This document shows positions 58,001 through 64,000 of a stretch of DNA of 64,000 bases, one piece after another. The stretch covers positions 28,021,768 to 28,085,767 of the forward strand of contig OX465102.1 of assembly GCA_949987565.1 (NCBI GenBank), in the 5' to 3' direction. The first letter of the stretch is position 1. Every line of letters begins with the position of its first letter. Source of the stretch: Luidia sarsii (lineage: Eukaryota > Echinodermata > Asteroidea > Paxillosida > Luidiidae). The notes beneath the pieces are model-generated. The model was given only the letters and a program-made list of their open reading frames with translations, made no database searches and was not told the origin of the DNA. The position numbers and the translations under genes are program-made.

Positions 58001-61000
58001 GTAGTATCAGAGAGGATTTTATTTTATTTACAAAAGCATCCGCTGACTCTCAACCTGTGTTGCATAATGGTATGGTCCTGTATAGCACAGTCGTGTGGGG
58101 CAAGATGGCTGCCGATTACGGAGCTTCAGAGAGAGCATGTCATGAATTATAATGAGTGCTTACTGTGCTGGGGGAATATTGCATATTGCTATCATTGGAA
58201 TTGCTCTGTTGATTCCTTGCACCACTTTCAAACCTGAGGCTGCAAGTTTCGAAGACAAAATGCCCAAGGTGGCCCATATTAGCAGTGAGTTGGGCTGCCT
58301 CACACTTTAGTTGGAAGGGAAAGCCCATTGACTGACTGGCAGCCTGCAATCTGGTTGAATGTAAAACGATGGTGCCTTCTGTCTTGGCCATGGCGGTTGT
58401 CAGAAAAACCTACCCCTAGTCCCTATTAAAATGGTTTAATGCTAGACCTAACCTGTGTATCTTTGTCTCATGCTCCGTCTCTCTCTCTCTGGTGACAGGT
58501 GGCTGTGTGCAACCTGGCATCCATCGCCCTTCCCATGTACGTCACGGCCAGCGGAACCTTTGACTTCCAGAAACTCTATGAGGTCACCCAGGTCATCACT
58601 AAAAACCTGAACAAGATCATTGACATCAACTACTACCCGGTCAAGGAGGTAAGAGGAGGGGGAGAGGGAGGGAGAGAGGGGGAGAGTGAGAGAGGAAAGG
58701 GAGGGGAAAGAGGGAGAGGAGAGGGAGGGGGAGAGAGAGAGGGAGGGGAGAGAGAGAGAGAGAGGGGAGAGGGAGGAGAGAGGGGGAGAGTGAGAGAGGA
58801 AAGGGAGGGGAAAGAGAGAGGGGAGAAAGAGAGGGGAGGGAGAGAGAGAGGGGAGAGGGAGGGAGGGAGAGAAAGGGGGAGAGTAAGAGAGGAGCGGGAG
58901 GGGAAAGAGAGGGGAGGGAGAGAGAGGGTGAGGGAGGGAGAGAGGGGGAGAGAGAGACGAGAGAGGGAGGGAGAGAGATGAAAGGGAGGGAAAGAGAGAG
59001 GGGAGGGAGAGAGAGGGGACGGAGAGAGAGGGGTGAAATGAGAAGAGTGAGGAGAGATAGATGAGTAAGAGGAGAGATGTGGCCAAGGGGTTTTTGTAGG
59101 GACCCATCTGTACCTGGTTTCAGACCTAAAATTCTGGGAAAACAAACGGTTGTGGTATCTGTAAAGAAAATCTGAAATTATTATTTTTTTATACCAAGCC
59201 CAAAGCCACCAGCTACGGTCAGACTTGACAAACGGTGCAGGTGGGAAATCAAAATAATCTCACGAACGCACAGACACGCAGCATGGGAGCAGGCACAGCA
59301 AACATGGATAGAACTTCCAAGGGGGAAAAAAAAAAGGCCACAAATGTGCTTCAAGGGTCAAAGAGAACTGTGCTGCAGCAGGGTCTTTCACAGCAGCGTC
59401 CCGGCTCTATTCCCCCCCCCCCACCCTGCAGGCGAAGGTGAGCAACACCAGGCACCGGCCCATCGGCATCGGAGTGCAGGGCCTGGCCGACGCCTTCATC
59501 AAGATGCGCTACCCCTTTGAGAGCGAGGAGGCGCAGCTGCTGAACAAGCAGATCTTTGAGACCATCTACTATGCGGCCCTGAAGGCCAGCTGTGACCTGG
59601 CCAAGGTGGACGGTCCCTACGAGACCTACCAGGGCTCGCCGTCCAGCAAAGGGGTAAGCCCAACGGCCGACTGGAGGCCAATACCAGCTCAGAGGCCATT
59701 AAAAAAAAAAAAAGGCAAAGAAAGTTTTACTTGGCCGTAACTTGAACCAGTGCTCTCCCATCTAGAACTGTATGGGCTAGAGAGTGCTGGTAGGTTAATC
59801 CAAAGTTCCAAAAGTCCAGGTTCCAGTCAAAGTTTTCTTTGCAAATTTTTGTTCGAAAGTTCCCTGTCAGTTTCCAGCAAAGGGGTAAGCCCAACGGCCG
59901 ACTAGAGGCCAATACCAGCTCAGAGGCCATAAAAAAAATAAAAATAAAAAATTGGCAAAGAAAGTTTTACTTGGCCGTAACTTGAACCAGTGCTCTCCCA
60001 TCTAGAACTATATGGGCTAGAGAGTGCTGGAAGGTTAATCCAAAGTTCCAAAAGTCCCGGTCCAGTCAAAGTTTTCTTTGCAAATTTTTGTTCAAAAGTT
60101 CCCTGTCAGTTTTTCCTTTTGTTTTTGAAGAAAAAAGAGGGATTATAAACATGGTGTCGAAGTATGCATTCTATTCCTATAAACTATTTGTCGATGTTTG
60201 AAGATTTCTCAAGAAGTACAGCATCCCAGATCGTAAGATTTCAACATGAGGATTCTATCATGACCATCTACAAACTGCGCAAATTAGAAGGAAATCTGTG
60301 GACGTTGATGTTTTCCGATCTTCCCGATGGTTGTATTGGGCCTTTAAATGAAGGGCAAATATGAAATAGGAAGCTATACTTTGCAGCTGTGAACTGCATG
60401 AGACTCTGCATGGCAGACAAATAGAGACGTTGGTGGCAATGCCAATTAATTGATGCAAAGTCAACGAAGATTGTAGAAACAATTTGAAAGGGCCTGCCTT
60501 GTAGCAGGAGGATTTCTCAGAGGAAAGGTCCTGTTGGGACCTAAGCATCAGACCCCTCTGTATTGGAGGTGTGCAGAGCTGCCATTTTGTTTGTGTGTGT
60601 ATGGGCGCACATAAGGTGGGTTGTGGGGTACCGGAACAATGGGTGGGTACTCAGAACAATGGGACTGCTCCTTGTTGGGTACTTTTTTGGTACCCCATAA
60701 GGTTTTCACGAAACTGGTTATTTGGAATTAACTCAAAATGGAGGAATTTTTGAGGTATGTTTATCTGTCACAAATAGAACTATAAGGGACGTTCGCTAGA
60801 AATTTCAGCCCAGGAAAGTGATTCTGGTTCGAAAGCGATTTGAATTAGGCTTTTCTAGGAGTCTTTTTTTTAGTACACGAGAACAAAGGGAATATCCCAC
60901 AAGTATACGCGTGTAAGGGTGTGTGTGCCAGTTGGAAAATTATTAGTTTGATCAAGCCGTATCTTTGCGGGGGCCCTCTCTGTCTGTCCTGCTTGCAGAC

Positions 61001-63679
61001 ACTTCAGTACGACATGTGGGGCGTGACGCCCACCTCACTCTGGGACTGGGCCGAGGTCAAGGCAGACATTGCCCAGCACGGCCTGCGCAACAGCCTGCTG
61101 CTGGCCCCCATGCCCACAGCCTCCACCGCCCAGATCCTGGGCAACAACGAGTCCATCGAGCCCTACACCTGCAACATCTACACCCGCCGGGTCCTCTCCG
61201 GAGAGTTCCAGGTGAGAAGAGGGTTCTCCAGGCGGGATTCACATTCACTTTTCCGTGGATCCGCGGATTTCCGCATTTTTTTTAATTTGGCCATCAAAAA
61301 ACAAAAACAAAAAACAACCAAACTATTATTTAAAACACATGCTGAGATCAGGTTAAAAACTTTGATGTTTTTCATTTTGTGTAAAAAAAAAAAAAAAAAA
61401 AAAAAATCAATTTTCTGGGTGTATGCCTTGAAAAAGGTTAAAATCTTTCACTCAGCTTAAAGTCATAAGTTGTCACAAACTACTCAGAATGCACCACAGA
61501 GCATCTAGAATCCAAAATTTTCCCAGGCCCTTAAGCAGGCCCCAAACCACATGCCCTAAGAGCTTTGTGCTTTGCGCTCGCAGTTTCATCCGGACATTTT
61601 CCTCTTTTTTTTACAATTCAAGAGTTGCATGCCTGATCTAAATTTCCTGGGGAAAAAAAGAAAAGGAGTTCTGCAATCTCTATTTTCAGTGGAAGGTTTG
61701 TGGTGACACAATGTAACACTTCTCTTTTGAGAAGGAGTGTGGCTCTGAAAAGAGCTGGTCACTCGACGTTTCGGGCAGTGTGTACTCTGCCCGTCATCAG
61801 GAGACGTCAGTTGAGTTACCGACTCTTTTCAGAGCCACACTCCTTCTCGAAAGAGTAACATGGTGTCACCGCAAACATTCCACTTGGTATTTCAACCATG
61901 CAACCCTTCAAGTCTTATCTAATCCCAAGGTGTAGAACAAAGAGGAGTGTCAAATGCAATCTCCAACCTTCCTGAGTTCCTCTGAGTTTCTCTATTGCTT
62001 AGCCCTTAGCCTTGAGTGGCTTTGTAGCCTTGTTTTGGGCTAATCTGCATACATAATTTTTTTTTTTAAATCCTGCCACTGGGGAACAGTTCTTAGTGAT
62101 TGATCAAGCCTCGTGCTTAAGGTTTTTTAAAACTAGCCCACCAGGCTAGTAAATTGAGTTTTTTTGCTAGCCCACAGCAAGTTTTACTAGCCCTGTTATG
62201 CTGTATGATTAATATTGAATTTAACACAAGGTTATTAGGTCAAGTAAAACAAATTATTAGTTTCTACTTTCTCATCCCCTCCCGCATTTTCTTTTGCCAC
62301 CACACTGCTGTCTACTTTTTACTAGTCCGCCGGGCTAGCAAAGTGGGTCATTTTACTAGCCAGCAGCTGTTTTTTACTAGACAATGACCGCCGGGCTAGT
62401 GCTAGGGTCGAGCCCTGTTGATCGTTTTCTTTCTTTCCCAATCCGTCTCAGGTTGTCAACAACCACTTGCTCAAGGACCTGACTGAGAGAGGCCTGTGGT
62501 CCGATGAAATGAAGAATCTCCTGATTGCTCACAACGGCTCCATTCAGGTACGGACAAGCAGACAAAGAGACGGGGGGACCGCTTTGAGAATGACATTAGC
62601 CCTTTTCAGGTCAGGTCACTCCCGTAGCTAAAAGCTGTTGGGGCACAGTGTTGAGTGTCTTCCTCCAATTCTTTCTATCTTGAGCTGCCCTCACGCATTC
62701 CACCACTGTTTGTGCAGTCCATTTTCCAACATCTCCACTCCAGTTCGCTCTAGGTCTGCCTCTTCTCCTACTTCCATTAACCATTCCATGCACGACATCA
62801 TGCGCCAGTGTTCCAGGTCTTCTGCTTACATGTCCAAACCATCGCAACTTCCTCTTCTGTGCTACTTTTAGTAGTGGCCCTTTTCAGATGACGCTGAAAA
62901 AAAGAAGAAAAACCCCGCAGGGCTTGAGAGAGAATTTCCGAGGGGGGATTGTGAATGCTTTTCCAACCTTTCACATGGCACAGTGTAACATTTCGCAGGC
63001 CTCCCTTGAGAAGCAAATGATTGTCAAGGGGTCCTGTGAGAATCATCCGACAAAATCTCTCAAGGGTTCACCAGGGATGTCTGTCACTCTCACGATGACT
63101 GAACAAGTACATGTATTCCAGAAGTTGTTATTTGGTATTCTTGGTGCAGATCAGTAGATGTAGAACAGCAGATACCTACCCTATTTTGAAATGCTGTGTA
63201 ATCGGAAGCAGAACTATTATTTTTTTCGCAGTGGCTGTTACGGCAGTCATCCGTGTGGTTCACTGACTTGATTGTATTTCGTCAGCATTGCAGGCTGGTT
63301 GAACCAGTAAGCTGATAGTCTGGTTCCAAGAGCTAAACATCCTGACAAATACTGTGAAGTCAGGGAACCACACGGACGACTGCCGTAACAACAGCCACTG
63401 CGTATTTTTTTTTTTGGGGGGGGCCTAATGATATTATTGGACATCCTTTTTTACTCACTCTTACCTCCTGTCTTCGCCTTTCATCTGCAGAACATCAGTG
63501 ACATCCCGGATGACATCAAGAAGCTGTACAAGACGGTCTGGGAGATTTCGCAGAAGACCATTCTGAAGATGGCGGCAGACCGCGGAGCCTTCATAGACCA
63601 GAGTCAGTCGCTCAACGTCCACATGGCCGCCCCGACCTTTGCCAAGTTGTCCAGCATGCACTTCTATGCCTGGAAGCAG
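47649..63679 (+). CDS. RRM1: Ribonucleoside-diphosphate reductase large subunit (17 exons, 3' end off window)
   Basis: Reduces ribonucleoside diphosphates to deoxyribonucleotides with the small subunit in the cytosol, supplying DNA synthesis. Seventeen GT-AG exons join without a frame break to 730 codons, exactly the human count up to the same point. In order: N-terminal ATP cone (residues 1 to about 92), specificity site (D226, R256, and loop 2 with D287-Q288 and R293), and the ten-stranded barrel. Active-site C218, N427, C429, E431 and C444 all fall at human positions, and a PMPTAST phosphate-binding loop lies at 601-607. The start is the ATG in CTCACCATGCG, giving MRVVKRD like the vertebrate N-terminus. 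Exons: 47649-47667, 47887-47975, 49192-49369, 50370-50470, 51125-51184, 52475-52514, 53304-53380, 54013-54098, 54521-54662, 55258-55341, 56217-56458, 57628-57829, 58499-58648, 59432-59653, 60999-61211, 62452-62547, 63491-63679. About 62 further codons (Y737/Y738 radical-transfer pair, C-terminal cysteine pair) must lie past 64000. Confidence 0.97.
47887..47975 (+). CDS. RRM1: RRM1 exon 2
   Basis: Residues 7-36, [16 protein letters not shown] onward to FVDA: the ATP-cone (allosteric activity site) with the basic KITSR helix. Acceptor CCACAG, donor GTAAGT, phase 0 end. Confidence 0.95.
47976..49191 (+). repeat. RRM1 intron 2: foldback element plus long pyrimidine tract
   Basis: Holds a foldback element at about 48068-48353 with ends ATATGTGACCCGGCACAGC and GATGTCACATATG. 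Then about 430 bases of CTCCCTCTCC repeat (48760-49190) run right up to the acceptor GGCAG. The 150-codon Ser/Leu/Pro frame and the Arg/Glu minus frames are artefacts of that tract. Confidence 0.85.
49192..49369 (+). CDS. RRM1: RRM1 exon 3
   Basis: Residues 37-95 plus one base: [39 protein letters not shown] and NLHKET, finishing the ATP cone and entering the catalytic region. Ends phase 1 at GTAAGG. Confidence 0.97.
49394..49529 (+). repeat. Foldback in RRM1 intron 3
   Basis: Arms built on CCAACTCGGTCC / GGACCGCGTTGG and CAACTCGT / ACGAGTTG pair across about 135 bases. CCAACTCGGTCC occurs twice in the left arm. It starts within 25 bases of the exon 3 donor. Confidence 0.7.
49671..49985 (+). 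mobile_element. tRNA-derived SINE in RRM1 intron 3
   Basis: The body begins AGTTCCCAGTCAGTTTTTCC and ends AAGGCCACCATCTAAGGGC. A head follows with box A (TAGCTCAGATGG) and a box B-like GGACTCAAGTCCC, then an AAA-rich end. Same body-then-head order as the tandem copies at 35530. Confidence 0.75.
50094..50113 (+). repeat. Run of 20 G in RRM1 intron 3
   Basis: An uninterrupted G homopolymer on the sense strand. The length may be unreliable in assembly. Confidence 0.8.
50370..50470 (+). CDS. RRM1: RRM1 exon 4
   Basis: Residues 96-129, [14 protein letters not shown] through [11 protein letters not shown]. Acceptor TTTGCAG, donor GTATGC. The least conserved part of the protein against what I recall of the human sequence. 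Confidence 0.95.
51125..51184 (+). CDS. RRM1: RRM1 exon 5
   Basis: Residues 130-149, [20 protein letters not shown]; 20 whole codons between GCTACAG and GTAATG. Confidence 0.95.
51185..52474 (+). other. RRM1 intron 5, no recognised element
   Basis: Contains a T20-G9 homopolymer switch at 51773-51801. The 95-codon frame at 51255-51542 shows no domain. A fragment near 52003-52036 (AGTTTCTCATCCCCACCTG) is like part of the CTAGCCCG repeat centre. Confidence 0.5.
52475..52514 (+). CDS. RRM1: RRM1 exon 6
   Basis: Residues 150-162 plus one base, [14 protein letters not shown] 40-base micro-exon; acceptor GGACAG, donor GTAAGT. Confidence 0.93.
52555..53045 (+). repeat. AATCCTGC minisatellite in RRM1 intron 6
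   Basis: Repeated CCTGAATCCTGCCAAATCCTGC units at 52565-52685. Then a longer unit (GTGTCAACTCTCATGTGCCC plus TCAATCCTGC or TGAATCCTGC) repeats about three times between 52865 and 53037. Confidence 0.85.
53304..53380 (+). CDS. RRM1: RRM1 exon 7
   Basis: Residues 163-188, [20 protein letters not shown] onward; acceptor CTGACAG, donor GTATTG, ends phase 0. Confidence 0.95.
53576..53838. mobile_element. Foldback element (family G) in RRM1 intron 7
   Basis: Ends TATGTGACCCGGCACAGC and GTGCCGGCTCACATA are inverted. GAATAACCCCCACTTTTGAG and ACTCAAAAAGTGTTTTGGTG lie just inside. The copy in intron 2 (48068-48353) has the same parts in reverse order. Confidence 0.85.
54013..54098 (+). CDS. RRM1: RRM1 exon 8
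   Basis: Residues 189-216 plus two bases: [20 protein letters not shown] then CRPQLSS. The split serine codon 217 precedes active-site C218. Donor GTATGT. Confidence 0.96.
54363..54460 (+). mobile_element. tRNA-derived SINE head in RRM1 intron 8
   Basis: ACTGGATAGCGCAGATGCC, then GGTTCAAATCCCGGTTCAG (box B) and the tail TCAAAGTTTTCTTTGCCAA. Confidence 0.65.
54521..54662 (+). CDS. RRM1: RRM1 exon 9
   Basis: Residues 217-264. Begins with active-site C218 ([14 protein letters not shown]), includes specificity-site D226 and R256 and [17 protein letters not shown]. Donor GTGAGT. Confidence 0.97.
54850..55085 (-). mobile_element. tRNA-derived SINE, reverse, in RRM1 intron 9
   Basis: Reverse head: GGGACTTGAACCC (box B) and CCATCTGAGCTATCGAGTCC (box A). 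The body follows: GATGGTGGCCTTCC, GTCAACTAGCC, TGGATCACACTGAAG. Confidence 0.7.
55258..55341 (+). CDS. RRM1: RRM1 exon 10
   Basis: Residues 265-292, [20 protein letters not shown] then YVDQGGNK; carries D287 and Q288 of the specificity loop. Donor GTTGGC is weak at positions 3 to 6. Confidence 0.95.
55758..55895. mobile_element. Solo copy of the 40315-type repeat in RRM1 intron 10
   Basis: TTTGCGGTGACCCAATATT, then GTATGGCTCTGAAAAGAGCC, and TACACGGTGTCACCGCA at the right. It has the outer parts of the family but not the hammerhead-like centre. Confidence 0.6.
56217..56458 (+). CDS. RRM1: RRM1 exon 11
   Basis: Residues 293-372 plus two bases: [40 protein letters not shown], then [12 protein letters not shown]. 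The largest exon. Acceptor CTCCAG, donor GTGAGC. Confidence 0.97.
56766..57202 (+). repeat. Intron 11 segments shared with intron 6
   Basis: GTCCACATTCTAAACAAAGA and TTTTCAGCTTAGAACAA at 56766-56806, and ATGGGCCCTTTTTTGAACGG to GATGTCCGAATTGT at 57147-57198, are contiguous in intron 6 (52706-52800). Here they are separated by about 340 bases of other sequence. Confidence 0.8.
57395..57570 (+). mobile_element. Penelope-like tail with hammerhead-like core in RRM1 intron 11
   Basis: A C/T-rich stretch (57395-57500) runs into GCCT (57501-57504), TTGAGAA (57505-57511), A, GGCCC (57513-57517), TGCTA, GGATC (57523-57527), GAAACGTC (57528-57535) and AGGC (57536-57539). A CCACTCAATTTTAAGATT flank follows. 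It lies about 60 bases before the exon 12 acceptor region. Confidence 0.75.
57628..57829 (+). CDS. RRM1: RRM1 exon 12
   Basis: Residues 373-440. Contains [20 protein letters not shown] and [12 protein letters not shown], with active-site N427, C429 and E431. Acceptor ATCGTAG, donor GTGGGT. Confidence 0.97.
57830..58498 (+). other. RRM1 intron 12, no recognised element
   Basis: Unique AT-rich sequence; no repeat family of this window recognised. Confidence 0.5.
58499..58648 (+). CDS. RRM1: RRM1 exon 13
   Basis: Residues 441-490, starting [11 protein letters not shown], where C444 is the redox partner of C218; ends [11 protein letters not shown]. Acceptor GTGACAG, donor GTAAGA. Confidence 0.97.
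58649..59060 (+). repeat. GGGAGAGA purine tract in RRM1 intron 13
   Basis: About 400 bases of GGAGAGAGAGG units, starting at the splice donor itself. It gives long Gly/Arg/Glu and Ser/Leu/Pro frames that are artefacts. Confidence 0.95.
59432..59653 (+). CDS. RRM1: RRM1 exon 14
   Basis: Residues 491-564: [60 protein letters not shown] then G. Acceptor CTGCAG, donor GTAAGC. Confidence 0.97.
59643..60112 (+). repeat. Tandem duplication (231-base unit) including the exon 14 splice donor
   Basis: Unit 1 starts at 59643 and unit 2 at 59874, both with CCAGCAAAGGGGTAAGCCC, then GGCCGACT, GAGGCCAATACCAGCTCAGA, CTTGGCCGTAACTTGAACC and AGTTTTCTTTGCAAATTTTT. Unit 1 covers the last 11 bases of exon 14 and its donor, so a second copy of the donor lies 231 bases inside the intron. 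SINE-like head and tail pieces lie inside each unit. Confidence 0.93.
60485..60565. mobile_element. Decayed hammerhead-like pair in RRM1 intron 14
   Basis: GGGCCTGCCTTGTAGCAGG then GGAAAGGTCCTGTTGGGACC, AAGCATCAGACCC; partial self-pairing. Confidence 0.5.
60999..61211 (+). CDS. RRM1: RRM1 exon 15
   Basis: Residues 565-635: [17 protein letters not shown], the PMPTAST loop at 601-607, [10 protein letters not shown] and [11 protein letters not shown]. Acceptor TTGCAG, donor GTGAGA. Confidence 0.97.
61694..61880. mobile_element. Inverted repeat with an intact hammerhead-like core in RRM1 intron 15
   Basis: Outer arms: GTGTGGCTCTGAAAAGAGCT at 61737 and ACTCTTTTCAGAGCCACACT near 61825. The minus strand reads CTGATGA (61800-61794), C, GGGCAG (61792-61787), an eight-base loop, CTGCCC (61778-61773), GAAACGTC (61772-61765). 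Confidence 0.8.
62132..62417 (+). repeat. CTAGCCCG-rich dispersed repeat, copy 2
   Basis: Same repeat as 322-599: CTAGCCCACAGCAAGTTTTA, AACACAAGGTTATTAGGTCA, TTTACTAGTCCGCCGGGCTA, GACAATGACCGCCGGGCTAG. It ends 35 bases before exon 16. Confidence 0.85.
62452..62547 (+). CDS. RRM1: RRM1 exon 16
   Basis: Residues 636-667, [20 protein letters not shown] onward to HNGSIQ; acceptor GTCTCAG, donor GTACGG. Confidence 0.96.
63227..63402 (+). mobile_element. Foldback family D, copy 2, in RRM1 intron 16
   Basis: CGCAGTGGCTGTTACGGCAG at the left, ACAGCCACTGCG at the right, and GCAGGCTGGTTGAACCAGT in the centre. A few substitutions and small indels from the copy at 27742. The left arm keeps the ACGGCAGTC that the first copy lost. 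Confidence 0.9.
63491..63679 (+). CDS. RRM1: RRM1 exon 17
   Basis: Residues 668-730: [49 protein letters not shown]. Acceptor TCTGCAG, donor GTACAGTAAG. The next codon in the family begins the GLKTGMYYL segment, which is not in this window. Confidence 0.97.
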
Positions 63680-64000
63680 GTACAGTAAGCCTCGGCTAAG
63701 CCGATGTCGTCTTAGTCGGTCGTCAACTGGCTCAAGTCGGCGGCGTGAACGGAGTCCCAATTTCTGTAATGCACTTTCTAATCTATACAAATTCAGAAGT
63801 CTAAAGACGACAAATGTAAGTCGTTATCTTGCCCAAGTTGGCGCATTTCTAGCGGCACCTTGTCAAAAGTCCTTTGTGTTACTCGTCATGAAATCAATTT
63901 CAAAATTTTTCTTTTTAGAATCCCGGCGACTTTTTTGAGGCACCGCTATCAATAGGTCCGTGTGTTTACTCAAGAACTCGCACGTGAAATGGTTTCTCAC
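63680..64000 (+). other. RRM1 intron 17, start; possible miniature element
   Basis: ACAGTAAGCCTCGGCTAAGC just inside the donor resembles the end of pogo-type miniature elements, but no inverted partner is inside the window. No further exon is visible. Confidence 0.35.

Noticed and set aside
58448..59145. Frames of 160-219 codons across intron 13
   Set aside because: GA-rich repeat; only 58499-58648 on the plus strand is RRM1 coding.

Overview
This is a eukaryotic, animal nuclear DNA window. Its genes are split by GT-AG introns of 0.2-1.3 kb, and its intergenic DNA is AT-rich and full of foldback (MITE-like) elements, tRNA-derived SINE fragments, Penelope-like retroelement debris and simple repeats. 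The two recognisable genes are both animal-type. I infer a marine invertebrate, probably a deuterostome such as an echinoderm, hemichordate or cephalochordate, but this is not proven by the window.

Layout. Positions 1-23500 hold no gene I can support. They contain a Penelope-like GIY-YIG endonuclease remnant (2824-3069), many foldback elements, two large pyrimidine-rich minisatellites and dense clusters of the palindromic motif TGTACATGTACA. Positions 23542-25048 (minus strand) are one very GC-rich coding exon encoding the N-terminus, first six-helix membrane bundle and C1a catalytic domain of an ADCY9-like membrane adenylyl cyclase; later exons were not found. Positions 25049-47400 are again mostly mobile-element debris, with one weak candidate exon (37686-37909) and one unassigned CpG-rich block (42050-42530).

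Positions 47649-63679 (plus strand) hold 17 exons of the ribonucleotide reductase large subunit gene (RRM1). They join in phase to exactly 730 codons, and the active-site residues fall at the same numbers as in the human enzyme (C218, N427, C429, E431, C444). The last roughly 62 codons, which carry the Y737/Y738 pair and the C-terminal redox cysteines, lie beyond the window. A short promoter with E2F-like and CCAAT-like sites sits just upstream, as expected for an S-phase gene.

The two genes are divergently oriented, about 22.6 kb apart, and I see no functional link between them. The most interesting non-genic signal is a dispersed repeat family whose conserved core looks like a small hammerhead ribozyme (CUGANGA-like box, stem II, GAAAC and GUC). 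It is often arranged as head-to-head inverted pairs and occurs with Penelope-like sequence. The RRM1 introns are themselves hosts for several of these repeat families, including a tandem duplication that copies the exon 14 splice donor.
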